Shown: positions 1-8,281 of the stretch, in pieces
Layout of the letters: each line of letters begins with the position of its first letter
Position numbering within the stretch: the stretch's first letter is position 1
Assembly: GCA_964021645.1 (NCBI GenBank)
Contig: CAXIAD010000004.1
Location: forward strand, 1-64,000
DNA: 64,000 nt
Direction of reading: 5' to 3'
Source of the DNA: CANLDA01 sp964021645
Lineage (GTDB): Bacteria; Pseudomonadota; Alphaproteobacteria; Rhodobacterales; Rhodobacteraceae
Position numbers and translations under genes: made by a program
Notes under the pieces: generated by a model
Seen by the model: only the letters and a program-made list of their open reading frames with translations
What the model was told of the DNA's origin: nothing
Database searches by the model: none

Positions 1-1
1 A

Positions 2-319
2 CCATGGATGGCTGCTGCGGGTGTCGAAGCGGATGAAAATGGTCGGCCATCCAATGGCGCAGGAGCCATGACATATGTAATCGCATTTGTATGCGCGGTA
101 ATCGTGGCTGGCATGATGCGCCACGTTCTAAACCTTGCCGGTATTGTTGATCCTGGAAAAGGGCTGATTGCGGGGCTAGGCATCGGCTTGTTTATGGCCA
201 CGCCATGGATTGCCACGAATTACTCTTTTGCGGGACGTCCTAAAACACTGATCCTAATTGATGGCGGTTACACGACAATTGGTTGTGCCATTATCGGATT
301 GGTTCTGACGGCATTTTGA
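2..319 (+). CDS. DUF1761 family membrane protein (5' end cut off)
   Basis: The reading frame is open to the left edge of the window, so the true start lies outside; 105 residues are visible. The piece begins Pro-Trp-Met and continues with two to three hydrophobic segments (about visible residues 24-42, 53-69 and 85-103), with a conserved-looking NYSFAGRP stretch before the last helix. This arrangement (W-M near a loop, N-Y-x-F-x-x-R-P, then a final helix) is typical of the C-terminal two thirds of DUF1761 inner-membrane proteins, whose function is unknown. An ATG at position 8 exists but would drop the family's W-M region, so it is probably internal. A terminator hairpin follows at 492-522. 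Confidence 0.7.
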   Translation, partial: PWMAAAGVEADENGRPSNGAGAMTYVIAFVCAVIVAGMMRHVLNLAGIVDPGKGLIAGLGIGLFMATPWIATNYSFAGRPKTLILIDGGYTTIGCAIIGLVLTAF

Positions 320-565
320 ATCAGCGAAGGTCCCAGCTCGCACAAGCCAGAACCTTCGCATCCCCACGTGCTCCCTACTCACCACACGTGTATCTGTATT
401 AGGTCCCGGCCATTCTAGCCTGTTAACAACATACATACCTACCTTGCTCCCGTTCAGCAAATGGCAAGTAATTAGAATGGCGGACAATAAAAAAACGCCT
501 CCTTAACCCATGGAGGCGTTTTCAAAATTTCTCGCGTGCCGCTGAATGGGCATTGCACCTAAAAA
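320..565. other. Intergenic region between DUF1761 gene and DUF2853 gene
   Basis: The 246 bases hold no convincing gene. The only clear structure is the terminator-like hairpin at 492-522. Two CACGTG-type words occur near 365 and 384 but have no flanking symmetry. Confidence 0.6.
492..522. terminator. Bidirectional rho-independent terminator
   Basis: The arms AAAACGCCTCC (492-502) and GGAGGCGTTTT (512-522) pair perfectly over 11 bp around a 9-base loop. A-rich and T-rich flanks on either side suit termination in both directions. It lies between two convergent genes (DUF1761 rightward, DUF2853 leftward). Confidence 0.85.
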
Positions 566-907
566 TCAGCCGTAGACTGACTCTTTGCCAAAGTGTTTGG
601 TCAGCATGTAGTAGAATACCGCACGGTATTTATTACGCTCTGAGCGGCCATAGGTTTCGATCACTGAGTTGATCGCATCCATAAGTTCTGGACCATCTGC
701 CAGTCCCAATTTTTTGATCAGAAAGTTGTTTTTGACCGTTTCCAGCTCACTCGCTTGAGAACCGGCAACAGTGGATGCATCAGCATTATAAATCGCAGGT
801 CCGCAGCCGATGGTAACCTTGGTTAGCAAATCCATATCCGGAGTCATGCCGCATTTATTCTGCAGATCATCCGCGTACTGAGCGATCAAATCATCGCGTT
901 TACCCAT
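566..907 (-). CDS. DUF2853 family protein
   Basis: A 113-residue soluble protein with no signal peptide or membrane segment. Its whole length resembles the DUF2853 family: an N-terminal helix beginning GKRDDLIAQYA, a central segment with T-K-V-T-I-G-C-G-P-A-I-Y-N, and a C-terminal helix with the basic stretch GRSERNKYRAVFYYMLTKHF. The family is common in marine alphaproteobacteria and its function is unknown. The start fits a purine-rich ribosome site (GGGAGATTG on the coding strand) about 7 bases upstream. It is a single-gene unit, ending in the shared terminator at 492-522 and with 269 bases of spacer upstream before the end of ahcY. Confidence 0.8.
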   Translation of the reverse strand: MGKRDDLIAQYADDLQNKCGMTPDMDLLTKVTIGCGPAIYNADASTVAGSQASELETVKNNFLIKKLGLADGPELMDAINSVIETYGRSERNKYRAVFYYMLTKHFGKESVYG

Positions 908-1105
908 AATTTCAATCTCCCTCGAGCGGGGTCATCCCCACATTTTTGGTTCTGGCGCTAAGGCCACCCCTTTAACGTAGCGAAATCCTATGCGTCCACA
1001 AAGGGAAATTTTCAGGTGTTTCCCCCTTGTCCACTCTCACAGCGTACTTGAGCCTAGAAAATACGCCAAACCAACCTCGTATGAGCGGCCCCAATTCCAG
1101 ACAAA

Positions 1106-1137
1106 AGATTGGCCCCAACAAGCGTCGGGGCCAATCT
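1106..1137 (-). terminator. Rho-independent terminator of ahcY
   Basis: Perfect 11-bp arms (AGATTGGCCCC at 1106-1116 and GGGGCCAATCT at 1127-1137) enclose a 10-base loop. Read leftward, the stem is followed by TTTTGTCT. It lies 40 bases past the ahcY stop codon. Confidence 0.85.
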
Positions 1138-1176
1138 AATACCGTCTCAAAACTTATGATGTGGTAAGAAACTGCG

Positions 1177-2571
1177 TTAGTATCTGTAATGCTCCGGCTT
1201 AAATGGACCCTGCTGACCAACACCAATATAATCGGCTTGTTCTTTGCTTAGTTCCGTCAACTTCACCCCGATACGGGCCAAATGCAAACGCGCCACTTTC
1301 TCATCAAGATGCTTGGGAAGAATATAAACATCATTCCCGTAATCATCCCCTTTGGTCCAAAGTTCGATTTGGGCAAGAACCTGATTGGTAAAGCTTGCGG
1401 ACATCACAAACGATGGGTGCCCAGTCGCATTGCCAAGGTTCAAAAGGCGACCTTCGGACAATAGGATGAGACGGCTGCCAGATGGCATTTCGATCATATC
1501 CACCTGTTCTTTGATATTGGTCCATTTATGGTTCTTTAGGCTGGCAACCTGAATTTCATTGTCGAAATGACCAATGTTCCCGACAATCGCCATGTCTTTC
1601 ATTTCGCGCATATGCTCAATGCGAATGACGTCTTTGTTGCCAGTTGTCGTGACGAACAAGTCAGCAGAGCCAACAACGTCCTCTAGAACAACAACCTCAA
1701 AACCATCCATCGCGGCCTGTAGGGCGCAAATTGGATCAACTTCGGTTACTTTAACACGCGCACCAGCTCCACTAAGAGAGGCAGCCGACCCTTTGCCAAC
1801 GTCACCATAGCCACAAACAACCGCAACTTTGCCAGCCATCATCGTGTCTGTCGCGCGGCGAATCCCATCAACCAAAGATTCTTTGCAGCCATATTTGTTG
1901 TCGAATTTCGACTTGGTGACACTGTCATTTACATTGATCGCAGGGAACGGCAGATGACCTGTTTTCACCAATTCATATAGACGGTGAACACCAGTGGTAG
2001 TCTCTTCAGACACACCTACGATGGCGTCTCTTTGTTGGGTAAACCAACCGGGACTTGCTGCCAGACGCTTTCTGATTTGCGCAAATAGCGCAATTTCTTC
2101 TTCAGAACCGGGTGTCTCGATCAGGTCGGTTTCGCCTGCTTCGACGCGTGCACCGATCAGGATGTACATCGTTGCATCGCCACCATCATCAAGGATCATG
2201 TTGCAGGTGCCATCCTCGAACATAAAGATACGGTCCGCATAATCCCAATATTCTTCCAGTGTTTCGCCCTTGATTGCGAAAACCGGCGTACCACCGGCTG
2301 CGATTGCAGCTGCGGCATGATCCTGTGTCGAAAAGATATTGCAAGACGCCCAGCGCACATCCGCACCCAGATCAACCAGCGTTTCAATCAGAACTGCGGT
2401 TTGGATCGTCATGTGCAATGAACCGGCAATTCTTGCGCCCGTCAGCGGTTTGCTCTCGCCATATTCCTTACGCAATGCCATCAGGCCCGGCATTTCAGTT
2501 TCAGCGATGTCTAGCTCTTTACGCCCGAACTCCGCCAGGTTGATGTCTTTAACGATATAATCTGTCGGCAT
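1177..2571 (-). CDS. ahcY: Adenosylhomocysteinase (S-adenosylhomocysteine hydrolase)
   Basis: Cytosolic NAD-dependent enzyme that reversibly splits S-adenosylhomocysteine, the product of methyl transfer, into adenosine and homocysteine. The protein is 464 residues from the start MPTDYIVKDI. Visible hallmarks are CNIFSTQDHAAAAI (about 77-90), the catalytic NDSVTKSKFDN stretch with Lys220 and Asp224, the NAD-binding GYGDVGKG (254-261) and the canonical C-terminus ending HYRY. The roughly 40-residue insertion around 141-185 is usual in bacterial class enzymes. A frame extension seven residues upstream exists, but the chosen ATG matches family N-termini. It is divergent from the HD hydrolase gene; a near-concentric dyad lies in the 5' leader (2658-2691) and a terminator follows. 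Confidence 0.97.
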   Translation of the reverse strand: MPTDYIVKDINLAEFGRKELDIAETEMPGLMALRKEYGESKPLTGARIAGSLHMTIQTAVLIETLVDLGADVRWASCNIFSTQDHAAAAIAAGGTPVFAIKGETLEEYWDYADRIFMFEDGTCNMILDDGGDATMYILIGARVEAGETDLIETPGSEEEIALFAQIRKRLAASPGWFTQQRDAIVGVSEETTTGVHRLYELVKTGHLPFPAINVNDSVTKSKFDNKYGCKESLVDGIRRATDTMMAGKVAVVCGYGDVGKGSAASLSGAGARVKVTEVDPICALQAAMDGFEVVVLEDVVGSADLFVTTTGNKDVIRIEHMREMKDMAIVGNIGHFDNEIQVASLKNHKWTNIKEQVDMIEMPSGSRLILLSEGRLLNLGNATGHPSFVMSASFTNQVLAQIELWTKGDDYGNDVYILPKHLDEKVARLHLARIGVKLTELSKEQADYIGVGQQGPFKPEHYRY

Positions 2572-2657
2572 CCGACCGTGCTCCTCACGCATGTGGTTTG
2601 TCGCTCAGATAACACTGGATCTCCTTGTGGACAATGGTGGGCGCGTCGGGCGCTCTC

Positions 2658-2691
2658 AACTTAGTGTCCGCAAATTGCGCTTGTCTAAGTT
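2658..2691. promoter_or_regulatory. Nested inverted repeat in the ahcY / HD-hydrolase divergent region
   Basis: The outer arms AACTTAG (2658-2664) and CTAAGTT (2685-2691) are perfect. Inside them, CGCAAATTGCG (2669-2679) is a second dyad whose centre is only half a base away. Together they could fold as a two-part hairpin with a small internal loop in the ahcY leader RNA, or act as an operator in the 208-bp divergent promoter region. No known riboswitch consensus was recognised. Confidence 0.45.
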
Positions 2692-2779
2692 CAATCGGAC
2701 AGACACGCGCTTTCCCAACTTGCAGGTTCAGGCAAACTGTACAAATATCACTTTGGAAAAATCGATTGGACTTGTGAAT

Positions 2780-3370
2780 ATGACCCGCGCTTGGCAACGC
2801 ATGCTTTCTGGACGTAGGTTGGATTTGTTGGACCCGACCCCGGTTGACATTGAAATCACCGATATTGCGCATGGGTTGGCTTTTGTTGCGCGTTGGAACG
2901 GCCAAACCTCTGGTGAATATGCCTATTCCGTTGCAGAACATTCCCTGCTTGTTGAAACCTTGTTCGGGCGTGTCTCTCCGAAAGCACCCGTAAAGTGGCA
3001 TCTTGCAGCTCTGCTGCATGATGCACCTGAATACGTCATCGGTGACATGATTTCCCCTGTAAAGGCATCGGTCGGCCCTGGATATGGCGCGTTGGATGAT
3101 CGCCTGACGTCAGCCATCCATCTGCGATTTGGCCTGCCTGCTGTTCTACCCAAGTCGGTGAAGGCCCAAATCAAACGCGCCGACAAAATCAGCGCATGGA
3201 TGGAAGCAGTTCAAATCGCGGGCTTTACCGAGACAGAGGCCAACAAATTATTTGGAAAACCAAAAGCAGGTATCATTGACGGCTTGGCAATACACCTCAG
3301 GGCCCCAATAGAGACCAGGGTGGCATTCACAACCCGACACGCAGAACTATTATCGCAAATGCCTAGCTAA
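2780..3370 (+). CDS. HD-domain phosphohydrolase (YfbR-like)
   Basis: A 196-residue metal-dependent hydrolase of the HD superfamily. The metal-ligand pattern is visible as YSVAEHSLLV, then LLHDAPEYVIGDMISPVK, then KRADKISAWMEA; the second motif supplies the His-Asp pair. Close relatives are annotated as 5'-deoxynucleotidase-like or HDIG proteins acting on nucleotides, but the substrate here is inferred only from family. The frame is open 63 codons further upstream to 2591. I chose ATG 2780 because the upstream part is not conserved-looking and would use up the whole ahcY promoter region. The stop is 22 bases from the end of the convergent regA gene. Confidence 0.8.
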   Translation: MTRAWQRMLSGRRLDLLDPTPVDIEITDIAHGLAFVARWNGQTSGEYAYSVAEHSLLVETLFGRVSPKAPVKWHLAALLHDAPEYVIGDMISPVKASVGPGYGALDDRLTSAIHLRFGLPAVLPKSVKAQIKRADKISAWMEAVQIAGFTETEANKLFGKPKAGIIDGLAIHLRAPIETRVAFTTRHAELLSQMPS

Positions 3371-3392
3371 CAAATCGCAGCGTCTTTCTGGA

Positions 3393-3947
3393 TTAGCGCG
3401 GTGAACGCTTTGCCAAGATACGTTGCAAGGTACGTCTGTGCATGTTCAAACGGCGCGCCGTTTCACTGACGTTCCGGTCACAAAGTTCATAAACACGCTG
3501 GATATGCTCCCACCGGACCCTATCAGCTGACATCGGGTTTTCGGGGGGTAGCGGCAATTCGCCTTCAGACGTGAGCAAGGCGTTCATGATATCCGCGGCA
3601 TCCGCTGGTTTGGACAGGTAATCAATAGCCCCAATTTTTACCGCAGCAACGGCAGTGGCAATCGCCCCATAACCCGTCAGCACAATAACACGGCTGTCTT
3701 CGCGCTTGTTTCTGATCGCTTCCACGACATGCAAGCCATTCCCGTCGCCCAGCCGCAAATCAATTACCGCATATGCAGGTGGGCGGGCAGTTGCGATTGC
3801 CCGACCGGCGACAACTGACCCGGCAGTTTCCACGGCAAAGCCTCGTTTTTCCATCGCCTTTGCCAAGCGGCGCAGAAACGGTTCATCGTCATCAACCAGT
3901 AACAGAGTGTTGTCCGGACCTATCTCTTGATCATCACTCTCAGCCAT
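3393..3947 (-). CDS. regA: Redox response regulator RegA/PrrA/ActR
   Basis: A 184-residue global regulator that controls photosynthesis, respiration, carbon and nitrogen fixation genes in Rhodobacterales in response to redox state. The receiver domain spans about 12-125, with acidic pocket VDDDE (19-23), phosphoacceptor Asp63 in YAVIDLRLGDG and Lys113 in YLSKP. A proline-rich linker (about 131-139) leads to a Fis-type helix-turn-helix (about 158-178, NVSETARRLNMHRRTLQRIL). This length and the near-invariant HTH are diagnostic of RegA orthologues. It lies beside senC on the same strand and near divergent regB, the usual reg/prr cluster. It was previously called PrrA in Rhodobacter and ActR in Rhizobium. 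Confidence 0.95.
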   Translation of the reverse strand: MAESDDQEIGPDNTLLLVDDDEPFLRRLAKAMEKRGFAVETAGSVVAGRAIATARPPAYAVIDLRLGDGNGLHVVEAIRNKREDSRVIVLTGYGAIATAVAAVKIGAIDYLSKPADAADIMNALLTSEGELPLPPENPMSADRVRWEHIQRVYELCDRNVSETARRLNMHRRTLQRILAKRSPR

Positions 3948-4028
3948 TCGCGCGCGCCTTCCGGTATTTTATCCCGTTCATACAAGTCTTATCTTGCCCG
4001 CATACAGCGGTCAAACGGCATAAATATT

Positions 4029-4649
4029 CTACGAGTTATTTATGAAGCACGAAACCCGCTTTGCCATCGCATCTGGCTCAACATCCCGGCGAAAATACTC
4101 AACAAACCCATGTTCAGGCAATACCAGATAAGTAAAGGTAGAGTGATCCACGAGGTAATATTCGTCCTCGGCTTCCTGCTTTTTATAATATGTACGGTAC
4201 GCGCTGGAGGCCGCTTTCACTTGCTGCGCGGATCCTGTCAGGCCAATCATCCGTGGGTGTAGATAATCCGTAAACTCGGCGAGAACCTCGGGTGTGTCAC
4301 GAGCCGGATCAATGGAAATCATAGCAGGTTGAACCATTATCCCGCGCTGTTCGAGGATTTCAGCAACTTCTGCATTTCGCGCCGTATCCAATGGGCACAC
4401 ATCCGGGCAGAAAGTATAGCCGAAATACAGCAGGGTGGGTTCAGTAATGACATCTTTGTCAGTAACCGTCTCACCCGTTTCACTTACCAATTCAAAAGGA
4501 CCGCCAATGCTGGATGCGCCTCCCGCAACTTGCCCTTCGCGGCATTGCGCGAATTGCTCTTCGCTATCTCTGGACAAGCCAAGATATGCGATGACTGCTA
4601 AAAAAGAGACGGATGCAAACACCGCCACGACTGCAAAGGTGCGAACCAT
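4029..4649 (-). CDS. senC: SCO1/SenC/PrrC family copper chaperone
   Basis: A membrane-anchored thioredoxin-fold protein that delivers copper for assembly of cytochrome c oxidase and influences RegB signalling. It has 206 residues: an N-terminal signal anchor (about 4-25), then the copper-binding CPDVC motif (Cys81, Cys85) in FGYTFCPDVCPLD, and the distal ligand His169 in VDHSTFTYL. The start at 4649 is set by GGAG seven bases upstream; the frame extends to 4730 without a ribosome site. It is divergent from regB across 90 bases and lies upstream of regA on the same strand, as in other Rhodobacterales reg clusters. Confidence 0.92.
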   Translation of the reverse strand: MVRTFAVVAVFASVSFLAVIAYLGLSRDSEEQFAQCREGQVAGGASSIGGPFELVSETGETVTDKDVITEPTLLYFGYTFCPDVCPLDTARNAEVAEILEQRGIMVQPAMISIDPARDTPEVLAEFTDYLHPRMIGLTGSAQQVKAASSAYRTYYKKQEAEDEYYLVDHSTFTYLVLPEHGFVEYFRRDVEPDAMAKRVSCFINNS

Positions 4650-4739
4650 TTTCTCACTCCGTTCAATTTGAACCAGTTGATTGATACCTCCGAGACACCT
4701 AACAATTGAACCGTCAGAGACAAGAGGCAAAACAGCGCA

Positions 4740-6137
4740 ATGACGGACATTTCATCTCAGCTTCTGAACCGATCAAACCAACGCAAGTTAATCCGCCTGC
4801 GCACAATTATCATGGTCAGGTGGATCGCCATCGCCGGACAGTTGGTGGCCCTACTTGTTGCCCAGCGCCTGTTTGATCTGCGATTGGAGTTGGGATTATG
4901 CTATTTTGTGGTTGGCGTTTCGGTCATTGGCAACCTTTTGGCGATGTTTATTTTTCCTGAAAACAAGCGCCTGTCAGAATCTGAAAACCTATCAATGATC
5001 TTATTCGATCAACTGCAACTATGTGTGTTGTTGTTTCTTACCGGTGGTCTTCACAACCCGTTTTCCATTCTTGTGGTGGGTCCAGTAATTATTTCAGCCT
5101 CGGTATTACGTCTTCGCTCCACAATTATTGTTGCGACAATTACGATCGCGCTGGTGACATTGATGTTTCAATACCACTACCCGTTGCGCACCACGCAAGG
5201 CTTCGTGATGCAAGTACCTCTTATATTCTTATATGGAACTTGGTTTGCAACTGTGATTTCGGTTCTGTTTTCGTCTCTATATTCACGTCGAATAGTCTCT
5301 GAAATGAACTCCATGTCAGATGCTCTGTCTGCCACGCAAATGGCACTCTCAAGAGAGCAAAAACTGACCGACTTAGGCGGTGTTGTGGCCGCCGCCGCGC
5401 ACGAGCTTGGCACACCGCTGGCAACCATCAAACTTGCCAGCGCGGAGCTGATGGAGGAGCTAAGCGACCGTTCTGAGCTCTATGAAGATGCCGCACTTAT
5501 TCGGCAGCAAGCAGAAAGATGCCGGGATATTCTGCAATCCATGGGGCGGGCAGGTAAAGATGATTTACAACTGCGCCACGCACCGCTTAGTGCCGTCATC
5601 GAAGAGGCAGCAGAACCCCATTTAAACAGGGGAAAACTTGTCCACATTTTATACGACCAATCTAACAACGAAGACCCAAATATTCCGACCATTCAACGAC
5701 AGCCCGAGATCATCCATGGTCTCCGAAATCTGATCCAGAATGCGGTCGATTTTGCAGACCATAACATCTGGATTGAATGTTCATGGTCAGCCAATCAAAT
5801 TTCAGTTCGTATATCTGATGACGGCGGCGGATTTCCTTCGCATCTGTTTGGCAAAATTGGAGATCCCTTTGTGCGAAGGCGGCGCAGTTTGCGAGATAAG
5901 GAAAAACGGCCCGGATATAAGGGCATGGGGCTGGGTTTGTTTATCGCAAAGACATTGCTAGAACGCTCTGGCGCAGAGTTGAGTTTCGCGAATGGCGTTC
6001 GGCATGGCCATAAAAACACCTCTCAATCAACCAAAACAGGGGCCATCGTCGAAGTTCTTTGGGCGCGCGACAAAATTGGGGCCAAGCCAGGCTCAATGAG
6101 TGGCCCCCTTGGTGATAATCCACCTATAATGTGGTGA
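4740..6137 (+). CDS. regB: Redox sensor histidine kinase RegB/PrrB
   Basis: A 465-residue inner-membrane kinase that phosphorylates RegA. Six hydrophobic segments fill about 25-180; the loop GGLHNPF at 102-108 is the conserved ubiquinone-binding heptapeptide. The H-box AAAAHELGTPLATI carries phosphoacceptor His221, and Cys261 in AERCRDIL is the redox-active cysteine of the family that forms disulfides or sulfenate. N-, G1- and G2-boxes are visible (LRNLIQNAVDFA, SDDGGGF, GMGLGLFIAKTLLERSG). It is divergent from senC and regA. All signature residues are intact, so the sensor should respond to both quinone pool and thiol oxidation state. Confidence 0.96.
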   Translation: MTDISSQLLNRSNQRKLIRLRTIIMVRWIAIAGQLVALLVAQRLFDLRLELGLCYFVVGVSVIGNLLAMFIFPENKRLSESENLSMILFDQLQLCVLLFLTGGLHNPFSILVVGPVIISASVLRLRSTIIVATITIALVTLMFQYHYPLRTTQGFVMQVPLIFLYGTWFATVISVLFSSLYSRRIVSEMNSMSDALSATQMALSREQKLTDLGGVVAAAAHELGTPLATIKLASAELMEELSDRSELYEDAALIRQQAERCRDILQSMGRAGKDDLQLRHAPLSAVIEEAAEPHLNRGKLVHILYDQSNNEDPNIPTIQRQPEIIHGLRNLIQNAVDFADHNIWIECSWSANQISVRISDDGGGFPSHLFGKIGDPFVRRRRSLRDKEKRPGYKGMGLGLFIAKTLLERSGAELSFANGVRHGHKNTSQSTKTGAIVEVLWARDKIGAKPGSMSGPLGDNPPIMW

Positions 6138-6206
6138 ATTCACGCCACTTAATCACTTGTTAACTGCTTTCTAAAACAATTGGTCCTCTCATATGAGGCG
6201 ATATAC

Positions 6207-7760
6207 ATGGCTGATCTAGGCGTTTGGGGATATGCATTGCTGGCGACGTGCAGCATATTTATTGCATTCCTGTCGATATTATTTGCTGCAAAGTTAGGCG
6301 GCGCACCGGTTTTGCCCGTGGCACATTCGCCTAGTGGCAAGCAATTGTCCGCGACATTTTTGTTCGATGGCGATGGTCTTGCAGACACCAACAGCACAAA
6401 CCTAAAGGATATTTTGGATCCTGACAGTGACGAGGTAACCTGGTCTTCATTTGTCACCGCAATCAGGGCACAAATTCAAGAATTCCCCAACAGCACGCAC
6501 AGTTTTGTCGATGGTGTCGTGCATCGGTTCGCCTCTAAAGATAGCGCAATCAATGCCTCGCTGGTAAAGCAAGGCCCGCTCACCAAGGTCATTTTATCCA
6601 ACTGGCCTACAAAATTCCTGCAAGACGGCTCTTCTGCACAAATCAGCAATGACTCAAAAGCCGAACTGGACACCTTAAGGCACGCGATATCTGGCACACC
6701 TTACCCTGTGTGGGAGACAAACGACGCTGGTAAAATAAACTGGGCAAACGACGCATATGATTCCCTAGCAACCACACTGCGAAAGCCACCAACCGACGAG
6801 GGTCGGCAAACAATTTTCCATTTGCCCGAGCTGCTACCAGCGGAAACAACTTACAGAACGTCAATTGCCGACGAGGAAAAGAATGCCTCCTACTGGTTTG
6901 ACGTTTCGACCGTTTGCTCTGGTGCCAATCAGATGCATTATGCAACTGACGCAAACGCAGTTGTGAGCGCAGAAATCGCACAGCGAAATTTTGTACAAAC
7001 ACTGACAAAAACCTTTGCTCAACTGTCGATTGGTCTCGCGATTTTTGACCGCAACCGACAGCTCGCATTATTCAACCCTGCCCTCATTGACCTAACCTCT
7101 TTGCCAGCGGATTTTTTGTCTGCCCGTCCAAATTTGTCTTCGTTTTTTGATCGGATGCGCGACAATCGAATGATCCCTGAGCCTAAGGATTACCGCTCTT
7201 GGCGTGAACAACTTGCGGATCTTGTCGTGGCGGCGTCAAATGGTCGGTATTGCGAAACATGGACATTACCTTCGGGGCTGACTTACCGTGTTACGGGGCG
7301 TCCGCATCCCGATGGGGCCGTGGCTTTCTTGTTTGAAGACATCAGCGCCGAAATTTCACTAACCCGGCGGTTCCGCGCCGAACTTGAACTCACACAATCA
7401 GTTGTCGATCTGATGCCCGATGCTGTCGTCGTGTTTTCGCCAGTGGGTAATTTAACTTTCTGCAACAAAGCGTACCGCTTGATGTGGGGTGTCGACCCAG
7501 AAAGCTCATTCGCGGATATTTCAATCCGGGATTCGCTTCGCCAATGGAAATCACAATGCACAGATTGCAATGAGTGGAGCCGAATTTATGATTCGGTCGT
7601 CGACTACGATGCTCGGGTCAACTGGTCCACCTCCGCAACAATGGAGGAATATGGAAGCGTCAAACTTTCCGTTGCTCCGATAAACGGCGATTCGACGATT
7701 ATCAGCTTTCAACGCACCCCCGCAGCGATACCGCTCCCAATCAAAAGTTCCGCGCTTTGA
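6207..7760 (+). CDS. PAS-domain membrane protein without a kinase domain
   Basis: A 517-residue protein of unknown function. One N-terminal membrane helix (about 5-30, GYALLATCSIFIAFLSILF) is followed by a poorly conserved region and at least two PAS-like domains. One is near 270-375 (starting around FAQLSIGLAIFDRNRQL) and one near 385-490 (around VVDLMPDAVVVFSPVGN, NKAYRLMWG). No H-box, ATP-binding boxes, GGDEF or EAL motif follows; the protein ends shortly after the second PAS. Start 6207 has GAGG eight bases upstream, better than an earlier frame opening at 6180. It lies 69 bases after regB and about 44 bases before tsaE. The PAS layout recalls the sensory half of DivL-like kinases, which is only an analogy. 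Confidence 0.75.
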   Translation: MADLGVWGYALLATCSIFIAFLSILFAAKLGGAPVLPVAHSPSGKQLSATFLFDGDGLADTNSTNLKDILDPDSDEVTWSSFVTAIRAQIQEFPNSTHSFVDGVVHRFASKDSAINASLVKQGPLTKVILSNWPTKFLQDGSSAQISNDSKAELDTLRHAISGTPYPVWETNDAGKINWANDAYDSLATTLRKPPTDEGRQTIFHLPELLPAETTYRTSIADEEKNASYWFDVSTVCSGANQMHYATDANAVVSAEIAQRNFVQTLTKTFAQLSIGLAIFDRNRQLALFNPALIDLTSLPADFLSARPNLSSFFDRMRDNRMIPEPKDYRSWREQLADLVVAASNGRYCETWTLPSGLTYRVTGRPHPDGAVAFLFEDISAEISLTRRFRAELELTQSVVDLMPDAVVVFSPVGNLTFCNKAYRLMWGVDPESSFADISIRDSLRQWKSQCTDCNEWSRIYDSVVDYDARVNWSTSATMEEYGSVKLSVAPINGDSTIISFQRTPAAIPLPIKSSAL

Positions 7761-7804
7761 TCGAACGCGCTTGCAGGCAAGGCTGACAGCAGTAAATTCA
7801 CTGC

Positions 7805-8281
7805 ATGTCATATAATTCCCTTACACTCACGTCGGATTGCCCCGAAGCCACCGAAAAGCTTGCACATCGGCTTGGCCAAGTGGTTGGTGCCGGCGATGTT
7901 TTACTGCTTGAGGGGGATATCGGGGCGGGTAAAACTTACTTTGCGCGATCCCTAATTCAATCGCTTCTCATTATTCCCGAAGACATCCCATCACCAACAT
8001 TCACATTGATCCAGATGTACGAGGCAAATGATTTTGAGATTTGGCATTCAGACTTGTACCGGCTGTCCTCACCTGATGAAATCGTCGAACTTGGTCTGAC
8101 TGAGGCTTTTCACACAGCTCTTTGTCTCGTGGAGTGGCCAAGCCGCTTAGGCGATCTTGCGCCATGTTCAGCGCTTACGCTGAAATTTGAAACTACGCTC
8201 TCCGAGGAATCGCGCCAACTTTGCCTAAGTTGGACGGATGCAAAGTGGGACAAACGCATGAAGGATATTCAAGGTGGCTGA
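7805..8281 (+). CDS. tsaE: tRNA threonylcarbamoyladenosine biosynthesis ATPase TsaE
   Basis: A 158-residue P-loop ATPase that works with TsaD and TsaB to install the t6A modification at position 37 of ANN-decoding tRNAs. The Walker A motif is GDIGAGKTY (37-45), followed by SPTFTLIQMYE and HSDLYRLSSPDEIVELGLTE, the conserved switch and motif regions of the family, and then VEWPSRLGDL. It is the first gene of a tightly overlapping run: its stop overlaps the GTG start of amgK by 8 bases. The link of tsaE with amgK and murU is conserved in many proteobacteria. Confidence 0.95.
   Translation: MSYNSLTLTSDCPEATEKLAHRLGQVVGAGDVLLLEGDIGAGKTYFARSLIQSLLIIPEDIPSPTFTLIQMYEANDFEIWHSDLYRLSSPDEIVELGLTEAFHTALCLVEWPSRLGDLAPCSALTLKFETTLSEESRQLCLSWTDAKWDKRMKDIQGG

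Noticed and set aside
320..565. small RNA gene in the first intergenic region
   Set aside because: Only the terminator stem is evident; no promoter-like pair at a fitting distance was seen.
2591..2779. 5' extension of the HD hydrolase to 2591
   Set aside because: It would start 19 bases from the ahcY start, occupy the divergent promoter and lacks conservation-like sequence.
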